Assembly: GCF_000283155.1 (NCBI RefSeq)
Contig: NW_004454180.1
Coordinates: 15,332,179-15,396,178 of the forward strand
Source: Ceratotherium simum simum
Lineage: Eukaryota; Chordata; Mammalia; Perissodactyla; Rhinocerotidae
Direction of reading: 5' to 3'
Length of the DNA stretch: 64,000 nt
In this document: positions 48,691 through 61,235 of the stretch, piece by piece
How the letters are laid out: each line of letters starts with the position of its first letter
Position numbering within the stretch: the first letter of the stretch is position 1
Made by a program: the position numbers and the translations under genes
The notes under the pieces: generated by a model
What the model was told of the DNA's origin: nothing
The model's input: only the letters and a program-made list of their open reading frames with translations
Databases searched by the model: none

Positions 48691-51159
48691 CCAATTCGCT
48701 ATCCATTGACAAATACTTTAGAAATGACATTTGTATATGACATATTCATTAGCTTATATCTAAAAAAATGATTGTCCAAACCAATAGTATTTATATTCTT
48801 TTGTTCTTTAATGGGAATGCCGTTCTCAGATACTAACAACATCTTTTCTACTTGTCATATGAAGAAGGCAAGAAGTGTGGACTTACAAGATAACTTCACG
48901 GTCTAATGATGTCCCATAGAACAATGAAATAAAGATGCTCTTCAGATTGTTAGGTTATGTGCAGACTAATTGAACTAAGTTGGTCTATGACAGCTTTCCA
49001 AATAAAACTTCTAATTCATGTTAAAAAAAATTTTCTCATTACTATAATACAAATTTCCCCAAGCTTTATAACCTTTGAGAGCAAACAAGGTGGCATTAAA
49101 ATAATATCCAAATTTTGTAAGTTATTTGTTCATATTACCTGACATTGGATATTCAGCCCCTATAAAATACTTCTCTCTCCAAAATGTTTCCAAGTGTTGC
49201 CAATGTTTCTCTCACACATTCTGCTACAATTCTGCTATGATCAACTCTTGCCTAACCTGTTGAGCGGTATCTCGTCTGACTCTCCTCCAAGCATGTCAGA
49301 TCCCTGCTAGCAGTTGCCTCTGCTCTATCCAGCACTGCAGTTACTTCCAACTCACCACCAGCACAGCCATCTCTACAAGATCCCGATGTTATCCAGCCTT
49401 CTCAGCTGAGTACCATATTCACCTCTTCTGCTTCTCTAGGAATATTAGTCCACTTTTGGTGTCTATACTGTTATCCCACAATACCAAGAGGTATACTCTC
49501 TATTTGTTAATATTTTTTGAGGGTTGTTGGTAAGTGACACTAATTGGACTCCAATATTACAGCGATATCACTCTTAATTTTCTTACAACACTCTATCATG
49601 TATCTGGTCCATGTCTTAATGAGATAATATTTATACTACAGAAATGTTACTCCCTTTTGAACTTCTAGATAAAGTAGGTCAAACTTATCATACTTAGCTT
49701 CTTATCAATGGACTCAAATGAAACTCAGATTAAGGTTTTAAAGAATCTTAGAAATGCAATGTGAATACAAGGATAATACTTTTAAAATAGAAAATGAAAG
49801 GCTAGGCATCATTTACAACTCAATGAGATTTCTTTCTAAATACCAAGACAAAGAGCAAAAGTCAATATTTGGGTATCCATCTTATAAGATCTCTTTTCAT
49901 CCTGCATAAGGAATTCTCTAGTGACTTGTAGATGGTCAACCTATTGGTAAGATATTTAGCTACTAGGAGACATTGATTCTGCCAAAAGTTCAGGCTTTCT
50001 AATACAGAATCCTGTGCTTATATGAATTACTTTTCTATCCAAAGATGTAGAAAGAAGGAGCACTCACTGTATCTTTTCCCTTTTTGTCTTTAATGGATAA
50101 TACATGAATGCTTTGCATTCTATTGACAATGGAAAATATTGGAAGCCAAAATGTTATTTTCTTATTGTTAATATAAACAGACAGAACAACAAAAAGTAAA
50201 AGCAACTAAAAAGAAGACTAACTTCATCATTGCTATTGGCTGATGGCCTTGGCTGATCAAAATACAGCAAGAAGCCCTAATCTAAGAAATGACTAGGGTT
50301 ACACAAGAATTTTCTGGATGCAGCTGGAATGTGAGAATTCCACATTGACTGTATATGTGTTTTAAAAGAGTGATCTTCTATAAAAACAAAAAAGAAATAA
50401 ATTACCTTTATCCATATGAAATACTTCACAAGCAACATTGGTTTTCCAAAATCCATGTTAGATGGGATTGTAGTGTCTGAATGGAAGTCTTTACTTTATG
50501 AAAATTATAATTATTTTGATTTTTGTCCACAATCAGCTTGAATGTTGCAAAACTCTGCAGGTGCTCGCTGTTATAACAAAACCATGGGAACAGATGGTGC
50601 AAGGTACCAGGCCAGCTCAAGGGATTAAATGTGAGGCTTTTGAAATATAAAATTAAAGCTGGGTGATCTTGGGAAAACGTGCTTGCCAAACATGGTTGCT
50701 TAAAAAAAATAAAAATAAAAAAAGTTATCCAAATTCTCTTGACAAGCTTATTTACATTCAAATGACTGGGAAATATTAAGTAGTTATAAAGTACTCTTGG
50801 CAGGGTACAGGCTGACCCGACCAAATTAAAATATGAAATGCTCACTTCCATTATGGTGCTAAAGCTTTGCATGCAGTGACCCCCCTCTTAGGTTTAGTTT
50901 CTAACAGGAGCCAATTTCTTTGGGCAAGGTGGTACATTTTAGGTGCTAAAATAAAGATAACCTAAACACTCTCTCTTTTCAATGGACAGAGTGAAGTGTC
51001 TTGGTTGAGCCAATGATGATGAATTTAGGGATTCACATTGATTGCCTGTGGAAGAAGAAATGAGAAAAGTAAAGTTTCAAAAGTTAAAATGGTCAACTAG
51101 ATTTACTTCACTTTAGAACCAAATCCATGCTAAAAAAAATACATTAATAGAAACATTTA
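48691..51159. other. AT-rich unique sequence without genes
   Basis: No clear repeat or exon was found. A 148-codon minus-strand ORF at 50426-50872 is long for chance but has no recognisable domain, signal or conserved motif, so it is not called as a gene. Confidence 0.4.
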
Positions 51160-51640
51160 AAATATCAAAGTTGTTATACTTATTGTGATATTCCCAGCAT
51201 ATTCTTTATAATAAAATAATACCTTACATATTAGCACATTTGAGCAACTACTATGTAACATAAAATTCGTGTATACTAACTTTAATGATCCTAATTTTTT
51301 TGCAAGGTAGATATTGTTATCTGTATTTAAAGATGTGGAAACATTCTGCATTACTTGCCAATAAGTTGTGAAAACTTGAGTAAAAGATTGGGTGAGTTTG
51401 GCTTCAAATATCATTTTGTTTTTCAGTTTGCCAAATATATTTGTAATTATTTTCTCATTTGATCCCATCAACAATATCATAAAAGTCAATGCATATGTGA
51501 TAATACCCATTTTATAGCTGAAAATAACAGAATTTTTGAGAGGGACTGGGAATTGTAGCATATCGCATAACCGTGAAATGGCAGAGCCAGGCATAATGCA
51601 GGGGTTTCTTATGCCATAGTTTAGTATTATTTCTGTTGAC
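51160..51640 (-). mobile_element. Two adjacent MIR relics
   Basis: The first (about 51225-51365) has GAGCAACTACTATGTAACAT and GCAAGGTAGATATTGTTATC-TG. The second (about 51435-51610) has TTTTCTCATTTGATCCCATC, TAATACCCATTTTATAGCTG-AAAATAACAGA and GTGAAATGGCAGAGCCAGGC. Both are in reverse orientation. The 174-codon ORF at 51157-51681 spans them and is fortuitous. Confidence 0.6.
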
Positions 51641-51869
51641 TGACTGATTTGGTTAGATAACCCTGTAGTAGGGCGAGGCATTTAAGGATGAGGGTGCATG
51701 TAGCTTAGTCTTTATCTTTCCTCTGGAAAATCTACCTAGTGGCTTAACATTATCACGTTTCTTCTTTTCGGGGTTATGGTGTTGTTCATGATCATGAATT
51801 AGAATTCTTATATTCTCCAGGAGATTTTGAGGCTTCCAAGAAGATAAATGAGTCAAACATATATGCAAG

Positions 51870-52400
51870 ATATTGGTCTAGCCAATTGAGACATAAGGGT
51901 AAATAAGACATAGACTTTGACATTAGGATGGTCATAATCTAGTTAAATTGCATAATATCTCATACAATGCTGAGAATTTTACATATTTAATTTCATCTAA
52001 CTTCTCCAAAAATGTGTTGTTAGTATTGTTACTCCTATTTTAAATATGAAAAAATTGAGGCTCTGAAAGATTAATTGATTTGCCTGAAGCCGCAAAGGTA
52101 AAATGTGGAGATGCTGGAATTCATATTCAGGTCTGATTGACTAAAGCCATAGAAGGAGAGAGAGAATATACAGAATTAAAATAAAATGTGAGAAAGCAAG
52201 ATAAAGTGTTATAACTGGAATGTAAACAAAGTAATATAAAAACATTCTGATTGGGGAAGGTTCTCATTATAGGCAGTAATTTGGGTTGAATTCTGGAAGA
52301 AAGATTTCACATACTAGCCTATAGAATGAATGGAGTTCAAGCAGGGGGAAGAGTGTCAAGAAAGCCATGGAGTCATACAGCTCATATACTACATTGAGAG
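51870..52400 (-). mobile_element. MIR relic flanked by probable L2 sequence
   Basis: 51965-52150 is a reversed MIR (TTTTACATATTTAATTTCAT-CTAAC, AAAAAATTGAGGCTCTGAAA, GATTTGCCTGAAGCCGC). The flanks ACATAAGGGTAAATAAGACA-TAGAC (left) and TTGGGTTGAATTCTGGAAGA (right) resemble reversed L2 sequence but are weak. Confidence 0.5.
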
Positions 52401-53030
52401 AAAAGTGGGATATGAGTTTGGAAATCCTCCTAATGGAAAGAAATAATAAAAGTCATACTTATATATAGGGCACATTTGATGAGGAAGAGGTTCAAGGTCA
52501 TCTATTTTTCTTGGATTTTAGAAGGCTATTACAAATGCTTAGGCAAGAGATCATAGTGGAGCCACTGCAGAGATGAACCATTTAGATGAACCATCTGTGC
52601 ATACATCTCTCCCAAGTACTCAATAAAATATTTCTAAAGCTAAGCCTTAGAGTACACAGAAATGCTTGGATATTTTCAGGAAAACATGTTTACCTTGTTT
52701 ATGAGAACGTGTTGTTCTTTCTTAAGGTTCTACAACATTTCTCTTTGCTACTCTCTTCTCTGACTCATTAACAGTGAAAGCCCCAGTGCTTGTTCACGAA
52801 GAACATAATCGTTATTCCAAGTGTAAAACTCTTGTACATTATATCTATATTTTGATTGGAAGAGAATTGACTATTAATAAAATCCATTATGTTGTGTAGA
52901 TCTTTAATGAAGGTTTATTCCGAGTAAAATTATGAATTTTATTCATCCACTATGAGTGGATGAGTTTTTCCATTGTCCTGAATATCAGTGACCATTTTGT
53001 ACCCACTAATGGTGTTAAAATAGGAACACA

Positions 53031-53282
53031 GGGGCCGGCCCAGTGGCGCAAGCTGTTAAGTGCGCACGCTCCGCTGCGGCGGCCCGGGGTTCGCTGGTTC
53101 AGATCCCGGGCGCGCACCGACGCACTGCTTGGCAAGCCATGCTGTGGCGGCGTCCCATATAAAGTGGAGGAAGATGGGCACAGATGTTAGCCCAGGGCCG
53201 TCTTCCTCAGCGAAAAAGGAGGAGGATTGGCGGATGTTAGCTCAGGGCTTATCTCCTCACCAAAAAAAAAAAAAAAAAAAAA
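53031..53282 (+). mobile_element. ERE SINE, best-preserved copy
   Basis: This is the least decayed ERE head and body in the window: GGGGCCGGCCCAGTGGCGCA, GTTAAGTGCGCACGCTCCGC, GGGGTTCGCTGGTTCAGATC, GCTGTGGCGGCGTCCCATAT, the GATGTTAGC and GAGGAGGATTGGC modules, and an uninterrupted A tail of more than 20 bases. The 14-bp duplication AAAATAGGAACACA flanks it (53017-53030 and 53283-53296); its exact left limit in the tail is ambiguous by a few A. Frames at 52950-53332 are by-products. Confidence 0.97.
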
Positions 53283-53543
53283 AAAATAGGAACACAGGTG
53301 CTGGAGATTCACCATTCTCAACAGACTTGTAAATGGAACACCTGCCCACGTTTATGTCTCTATATTTTGCTTCCGTTTGCCTATAGGAATATTTCAAATA
53401 TTCCTAGATGTTGTGGCCATATTTGTAACTGCAATACCAAGTATAGCTTTGTTAAATTTTTGGTTATCCAGTTAAATATGAGAATAGCAGCAGAAGAAGC
53501 CACTACCAAAAAACCCACAAAACTATAGAATAAGATTAATTTA

Positions 53544-53741
53544 GGGCCAGCCCCAGTTGCCTTGTGGTTAAGTTCAATGCGCTCCACTTCAGTGGCTCAG
53601 GTTCAGCTCCCAGGTGCAGATGTACACCACTCATCTGTCTGTGGCCATGCTGTGGTGGTGGCTCACATACAAAAAGAGGAAGATTGGCAGTGGAGGTAAC
53701 TTAGGGCGAATCTTCCTCAGCACAAAAAAAACAAAAAACAG
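53544..53741 (+). mobile_element. ERE SINE, diverged copy
   Basis: The head GGGCCAGCCCCAGTTGCC is followed by TGTGGTTAAGTTCAATGCGC, CAGGTTCAGCTCCCAGGTG, GCCATGCTGTGGTGGTGGC, GAGGAAGATTGGCAGTGGAG and an interrupted A tail. A short TAATTTA repeat (53537-53543 and 53742-53748) may be the eroded target duplication. It is older than the copy 260 bp upstream, judging by the number of changes. Confidence 0.88.
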
Positions 53742-56459
53742 TAATTTAATTGCTGTGCAACCTGTTACTTTGAATCACATTCCCAAAAAAATATTTTTGC
53801 CATTGATCAGACCACCCATAAAATTTCCTGGTTATGTATCAGCATTTTAGCAACCATAATTCCTCATAGAATTCATAGGAAGGAAACCATCTATTTCTCT
53901 TTATTCATATTAAAAAGCAACAGCTCACAATCATTTAGAGAAAAATAGACTCTATGTGAATTGAGACAAAGATTGTGTTCAGATTGTTTCAAGAATTTCA
54001 CCAGCACCCATTGTAACTATTACATTCTGGAGGAATGTGGAGCATACAGTTTTTTGTATACTTAGAAAAGATCAAAACTAATTGCAGCTTTTTAAGAACA
54101 TTTAAGCACAAGAAAGAAGGTGTATACTTTTCACCCAGCCATGAACTTAATAACCAGAGTTGTGCAGGACTTAGGAGGTCACAACAATTCCTTCAAAACC
54201 AAAGCATCTTGTAAATCCAATATTACTAGACGTTGTGTGCTTGTACCTTTTTTAGTGTACTAGATAACCTATTAATTATAACCTTATTATTCTATGAAAA
54301 ATATGCCTGGAGGACAATTTAATCATTTATTAAGGCACGTTGTTTACTTTCCCCTCACTTTCTTGCCCTAAGAGTTTGTGTTCATTAGCTAAATATGCTA
54401 TAGTGGAAAGACTCTGGAAGGCACAGTAAATTCACTGTACAGTTGAACCTTACGACCTGGAAAAGGAGAGTGTTCAGGCTCAAGTGAACCAGCAGCCAAT
54501 CTGATGGTACCAGGTGCCAAAGGCCTACCAGCGCCTGACAGTGGCAGAAAAAGCAGGTTGATAAGATTTTGTGCCATTGACAGCCAATTCGGTAATAATT
54601 GACTGACTCTCTCTTTTCTTCCTTCTTTCATATACCTGACCTATCTTGTCTTAGTAAAGATTTTAAAGACTTTAGTTAGGTATTATGGTTATAGAGATGG
54701 AATAAAACAAAAGTTTCCCAAGATCAGTCCAAACCTTTCTGCTTTGCACACCAGACATTTGATTGGGATGTTTTATTTGGCAGGTATAGGCTGGCAAGCA
54801 GAACTTATTTAAATTAACTAGAAAATGAAGAAAGTAGATTCAAGGAGCAATCTAAATAAAAAAGAAAAAGAAAAAGAAATTCATAGCAAAGGCCTTTGTC
54901 TGTCTCCTTGTGCTGTGTCATTGGAAACACATATGGCTCTTTATATCAGCCTGCCCTATGACAAAGCCAGTGTTTATTTTGGCTGATACTTAGAAAAAAT
55001 GTGAGCTGCAGAGCACAAGCATCAGGGACCATGTTGAGACATTAATTATAAATGTACAATTCTTAGAATGTTTTTCTCTAAAACTTTACTTTCTAGGAAG
55101 ATTTTCTACTTATATAAAAAAATAACTTGTAATCCAAGATCCTTTATTTTCCAAATAAAAAGACAATGCTATCAATAAAATATATATCGAGGCAAAAATC
55201 CCATTAATACTATAACCAGGTAAAATATTATCCAGCTTGGGAATACTATAGCACATCAGAATTATAGTTGCTAGCATTTTGATACATAGTACTGATTTTG
55301 GTGTGAAAGAATATATTACTCTAAGAAAGAAAAAATATATTACTGTGGTTGCATCCAAACTTTAAAGTGTTTCTCATTTTAAATTATCCATCTTTTTTCA
55401 ATTTAGAAAGAGTTTGGTTCAGTTGAGTCCTATTTTTGCAATATCTTAGGATTTTAAAATATCACCCTGTTTTGAAATGTAAATTAGCACACATTGGTAG
55501 AAGAGGAATGGATCATGAGTTATATATGGGCCAAAACTCTAATATCCAAACCATATGGTTCTAATCCAAATTTGAGTATTTTTTTAGTGGAAATAATTGG
55601 ATTTACTCTGAATCATTGAGACATTATCAATTTAGAGTTTTCAGGGAGTTTAGAAAATATCTCAATCTAGATGAGGGAATAGAGAGGTAAGTCATTTTCC
55701 TCCTGTCAAACAGTTAATGAAAGGCATAGCTATAACATAGTTTATCACAAACGAGAAAAATAACACCCTTCTTCCACACCACCCCCCGCCCCCAACTGCA
55801 TGGAAAACATGCCTCAATTCTGGAGGCGACACAGAGAATCAATAGTTAGAAGGGAATAAAAGTTGTGCATCAAAGATGAGCTATTTCCACCTGCAAATAA
55901 ACCCAGAACGAATAAGCATTAACCATTTCTTAGCATGACGTAGAAAGAATCTTTTGCAGATTCTCTTCAGTACACCATTCTAACAAATAGTTCAGATTAC
56001 TTTTTTCCTTAAGCGTCTAAATATTCGCTGTAAGATAAATTAGGGTTTAAAGGAGTTAAAGAACACTTCCAAATGCTTATGTTTTGGTATATATGATATA
56101 TCACAAAATTTACAGTCTTTATAATATGTTAAGTTTCAATATCCACTGAAATAGTTTAGTGTTAAAAATTATTTAAATTATATAATAACCATGAATTTTT
56201 GACAATATTTAGGAGAGTCTAACTATCATGTACTTCAATGTGAAGATTCTAGGGCTAAAAGAAACATTTCTTTTATCTTGATAACAATTGCCCACCTGAT
56301 AGATTATCTGTAGTCATTTTAACGCTAGGCCAGCCCTGTCATCCAGTGGACTATATTTGCCATTCATTACTCTCAGGACATAAAATCTTAGAAAGAAATT
56401 CTAATAATAAAGTTAATTATGTGAAAATCAAAACACAATCCAACAGTGCATTTCAAATC
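53742..56459. other. Unique sequence, no gene recognised
   Basis: No named repeat was identified. A C-rich stretch (CCACACCACCCCCCGCCCCC) lies at 55776-55795. Open frames of 77-82 codons (54398-54631, 55110-55358) lack domains. Confidence 0.4.
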
Positions 56460-59280
56460 AAACAGAGGGGACTTCGTCTTTTAAAAAAGAAGAAAAATCA
56501 TATTCCCTTCTCTTTTTATAAATAACTTCAAAACAACCAGGAGAACAAGAAACAGAAACATATTCTTCCTTGACAAAACTAGGAGGTGACTAGAGCTTCA
56601 AACCACAGTTTATGAAGAAGCACAGCTAAATAGAAGGAAAATCAAACAGAGATATGCGAAGATGCTGACAGGGAAGAAGTCTGTGGTTGCAAATCTCAAA
56701 GTGGCAGAGCAGAATTCTCTAAGAAGACAGGTTCACACTAAAAAGCAGATCAAACAAACTGTAGCTTAAAATAATGGAATGTGTGTGTGTGCTGGCAATG
56801 GTAGTCAGCACCTATGTTGGCATGAAAAGGAATCACAGATATAAGGGATGAATCCCACAGAGAACCATATTTTCAAAAGCATTGTGACAGTGAGGCAGAG
56901 TAAGAGACAGAAACTCTGCATTGGGAAGAAGGCTACAACTGCCAGTATATGCAGCTAGGAAAAACAAAAAGAAAAAAGCTTGTGTCATAAGGAAAATTCC
57001 TGCTATCCTGGAACATGTCCTTGGCCCCTTCTCTATATGAACCTCCTACAAACAGACTCTCCAGGAAGAATTCATTCAAAAATAAATAATTAAAAAAAAA
57101 AAGAAATGAGCACAGGCTCTTTAAAGTAATAATCAACAGGGAACTAGTACAATATCTATAAGAAGATATTGCCAAGGAAAATATGAGAAAGAACAAGAGA
57201 CAATGGTAGACAAAAGACACACACTAGGAAAACATTGCCACAGAGCAGACAAAAATTGCAACAAAATAATGCTCTCAGTTAAATAAATAAATAAAAACCT
57301 TAACAAAGTATTTGTCTTTATAAACCAAGAATCCAAAGCAGATGTACAAAAGCTTAGGAAAGATGTGATTTAAAACTAAAGTTAACTCTGAGCTGGTAGT
57401 AATCAAGAGAGTAGAGAAAGGGAAAAAAAAGTGTGATGTAATGAAGCCTATAATGAAAGCAGTTCAAAGATTTTAATTTCAGGAAAAAAACAATAAAAAA
57501 CAGTAAAGCCACGGTAGACAGGAGTTAAAAGAGTTTTGAAATAAAATGCAAATGAGCAAGGGTTTTAAAAGATTAGAGAAAACATATATATATATAGTCA
57601 GAAAAAAATGGCTAACATTTGATATTCACGAAGATGAGAAACAAAAACAGAAAGAGAAAAAAATGAAATATGTTGCAAAAAAATCCGGAAAATCTGAATA
57701 TATAAATTAAACTGGTATATCTTATTTAAAAAAAGAAAAAGATGCAAAACAATCAACACCCAAACACAGCATAGTAAAACTAGTTAGCAAAAACAACAAC
57801 AACTTCAATCCCCGAATGCCACATGGAAATGAAAAACAACCACCATCCCCTAAGCACCTCTTGGGCCAACGAGAAAATCAAAGCAATAATTTAAAAATAT
57901 GTAGAAAATAATGATAATACAAATTTACGCACCAGAACTCTGTGGTCAATTAAAGCAATGCTCAAAGAAAAATTTATGCCTTACACATTTATATTAATAT
58001 GCAAATAAGAATAAAAAGTAAAGTAAGGCTCAACTAAAGAAGTTAGAAGAATGAAACCAAAATAAACCTTGAGAATCTTAAGGAAGGAATCAATAAAGAA
58101 GAAAGCAGAGATTATTATAATATAGGAAAATAATTCAATAATGAATCTAATAGTTTTTCCTTTCAGAAAGAACCAATAAAATATAAACATTTAGTCAACC
58201 TAGTTAAAAATGAACTGACAAAAAATACATATACATGAAATAGATGACACTCAAGGAAAAATGATAGAGGAGATTCATATAAATAAGCAATATTTAAATG
58301 AGAACTCAGAAAAAAAGAAAATCTAAGTAGACAAGTAACCATATAAAAAATAGAGATTGTGATCAAAGAGCTACCCTCATATGAGTACCAGGCCAAGTTA
58401 ATTTACAGATAAATTATACCAAACCTTAAAAAGTCAAAACTCAAATGAACCAACTGTTCCAGGATATACAGAAAAAATTCCATGTTCTCATAAGTGACAT
58501 GATTGATATAACTGGCATAAATCACACACAAAAGAATGTACAAACATTGATATAAAATAAATATTGGCATAAGAATTCCAAATAAAGTATTATCAAACAG
58601 AATTTAATAGTACAGTTGGATCACTACTTCAAGATGTACTTCAACATGGATCACACTTTATCAAACAAACAAAAATCTATAAAAGAACTATAAGAAGACA
58701 TACTAGATTTTAAAAGTAATCCCAGAGTGGGAAAATCCTTTCTATTTATGAAACAAAACTCAGAAGGTATAAAAGAAAAGACTGATAACTATAAATACAA
58801 AAGCAATTGGAATATTCTGCATGGCAAGATATGTAATAAAATCAAAGAAAAACCTTGTAAATTAAATGACAACAAGATTTTTAATTTCCATAATCTAAAA
58901 AAAAGTCCAGAATATTAATAAGAAAAAGATCAACATAATAAAATATTTTGTACCTAGTTAATGAAAAAAATACAGATGATCATATAAAAAGTTGTTTAAA
59001 AATGACTTACAATGAGATAAATACAAAATAAAATTATGAGAACCGTTCTTCATCTACATTTGGCCAAGCTCGAAAGGTCTGCTATGAGAGGTTACAATCT
59101 CTATAAAAGAGCACTGTATTTAAAATTTAAAATGGACATACCCTTCAATCAAGTAATTCTACTAGTAGGAATTTATCGTAAGGTTATAGTCACACATTTA
59201 TAAAGCAATCTTCTTCCTTTGAGATTCATGCAATATTGTTTGTAGCAGCTCGGGAAAAATCCCTTTAAAGATACTTTTTT
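56460..59280 (+). mobile_element. Very old LINE-1/HAL1-like relic
   Basis: The tract is A-rich on the + strand, with scattered L1 blocks in the correct order: CTTGGGCCAACGAGAAAATC and CTCAAAGAAAAATTTATGCC (upstream of the RT), AATTTACAGATAAATTATAC-CAAACC (RT onset), and CCTTCAATCAAGTAATTCTA-CTAGTAGGAATTTATC followed by CAATATTGTTTGTAGCAGC (end of ORF2). No frame is open for long. The stretch left of about 57560 is assigned mainly by A-richness and could be HAL1-type sequence. Confidence 0.6.
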
Positions 59281-59364
59281 CTCCTCTTTTTCATATTATT
59301 CTGAAACACTAACTAGTAATAGTTGTTTCTGAAGGGGAAATGTGATACTGGGTATCTTTAATTG

Positions 59365-59835
59365 AGTTGTCCTAGGAACAGACACTGAGACAGAAAGAGC
59401 AAGAAGTGTTCTTAGGGGTCAATATCTGCGAGGGAGTAAAGGAAATAGAATTAGGCGAAGGCAGAAATTGCAGTGTAGTCACAAAAATGACAGAGGCTTT
59501 ACCTGATCCCACAGAAGCTCTAGAACTGAGATGGCTCTTCAGATTGTTCCAGCTCGATGCAAGGGGGCTGGGCTGGGTCTTGATAGCTCTGGCCTCAACC
59601 AGTCATTAGACACAGGCTGCCCTCAGGAGGAGGTGTGACTTTGAGTAAGGTGGCTGCATTCAGCTGAGGGCAAGTCCATGAAAGGAACTCAGCTGAGACA
59701 GCTTTCAGCTGCCAACACTCCCAGCAGCTGTGAGAATGAATGTCTCAGTCCTGCAAGGGGAAGGGCGTGGGGGGTGAAAATCCAACACACAACATCTACT
59801 ACACTGGCAGATAGGAGGAGGAGATTTTCTTTTCA
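59365..59835. repeat. Repeat-like segment, family not resolved
   Basis: Composition shifts to more G and C. Blocks such as GGAGTAAAGGAAATAGAATT-AGGCGAAGGCAGAAATTGCA and CAGCTGTGAGAATGAATG recall a dispersed mammalian repeat. Open frames at 59406-59609 and 59678-59878 lie within it. I cannot name it. Confidence 0.35.
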
Positions 59836-61089
59836 CTATAAATTCCTCTGTATCTTTTCAGTTTTCTACTGGTATTAAAATGTATTTGTAAACATAATAT
59901 CTACTCAAAAAAATAAACAATTGACAACAGCAACCACAAAACAAAATGCAGTGAGTGACAGGGATAATAGTCATCAGTCAGAGAGATATATCAAAAATCA
60001 TCTGTAAAAGACCATTTCCCCCAAGCTGTTCCACAATTCTCTTGTCTATGCAAAATCATGGTGGAGAAGAAGATGGGGTGTTCTATTCAGTAACAAGCAG
60101 AACATTGTCTGAATGAAGTCTTGTTTGAATGCTGAACATTCTTACTTCATCGAGTCTTTGACAATTGCTGGGCTTCAGCCTACACAGGGCCATAATCTCA
60201 AGGACAATAAATTCAACCATGCCTCATACCCCTGTTATCCACTGCCATGGGCCAAAATTCTGGCCCTTCTAATCAGTGATAATCTTTCCGGTACTTCTCT
60301 GTACTGCTTCTTCCCGACTTCCACCTGCTGCCTACATTTCTCCCAACACTTCTGTCTGAATTCCTAAATTCTTGTCTCAGTCTGTATATACAAAACCTCC
60401 CTTTCATCCTCAGTCTTTTCAAGAAACATTCCTTCCACCTCTTTAAACTTACTAGGAACCCTACTCCTTTTTAAGTCCTGCGCTGCCACAGCAACCTGCC
60501 CACGTAGATGCTACTCTTCTTGCCTATGTAACACATGTTGGTGAAGACAATTGTACAACCAGGTAGCCATCTGAAACTAAATCAATTTCTTATTCTCCTG
60601 ATTGTCCCTTGTGTAGAGGGGGACATCGGAACCATTGCTGTCTCATCTGTGTAAAACCCTCCCTCCTCTTTATCCTCTTTATCATCTAGTTGTACCATCT
60701 CCTTCCCCACTTGTATCCTTTCTCCAACGGCCTAGAGGACGCCAACGTTAACGTGGTGGACTCTATGTACACTAACACAAAAACACCTGTCTCCAGCAAA
60801 AGAGAGAAGGCAGAGAGCAATCTCCATTCCTGATTTTATAGTTCTTGGGTTGAATTCCTTGAGAGGTCCAGTTAGCTTGACAGCCCTTGGATTCCATGAG
60901 AAATTATTGTATTCCTTCCAGGTAATTATTTTCAGTTCTTGGGGGAAAACACTTGCTATAGTGAAAAACACACTGCTTGGGAATCAAAATAACTGAGTTT
61001 GTCCAGATTTTTTTACTTGAATCATATTGATTAAGTTTTTTGTGTGTCTTTAGATCTCGGTTTTTCTACAATAGCCCCTTTAAAGACAG
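59836..61089. other. Unique or unclassified C/T-rich sequence
   Basis: 60180-60720 is C/T-rich like an old LINE read in one direction, but no diagnostic block was found. No gene was recognised. Confidence 0.35.
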
Positions 61090-61235
61090 TATGGTGCAGT
61101 GGATAGAACCCTGAATTAGTGGTCAGTACCCTGGTTCTTTCTCCTTGTCCTGTCACTTAACTATCTGCGTCATGTTAGGAAAGTCACTTAACTTCCAAAT
61201 GCCTCACTTTCCTTCTATTGGAGTTGACCATAGTA
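61090..61235 (+). mobile_element. MIR-type SINE relic
   Basis: GTATGGTGCAGTGGATAGAA-CCCTGAATTAGTGGTCAG, AGGAAAGTCACTTAACTTCC and TATTGGAGTTGACCATAGTA follow the + layout of this ancient SINE. Confidence 0.7.

Noticed and set aside
50426..50872. 148-codon minus-strand ORF
   Set aside because: No recognisable domain or motif, an A-rich run encodes its FIFIFF stretch, and no splice or promoter context is visible.
51157..51681. 174-codon minus-strand ORF, the longest outside L1
   Set aside because: It runs across two reversed MIR relics and has no domain, signal peptide or plausible codon pattern; the length is within reach of chance in AT-rich DNA.
53031..53110. tRNA-like A and B boxes as a tRNA gene
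   Set aside because: They belong to the head of a tRNA-derived SINE with a body, A tail and target duplication; no cloverleaf acceptor stem closes.
60745..60754. ACGTTAACGT 10-bp palindrome
   Set aside because: Too short to stand out in 64 kb and without supporting context.
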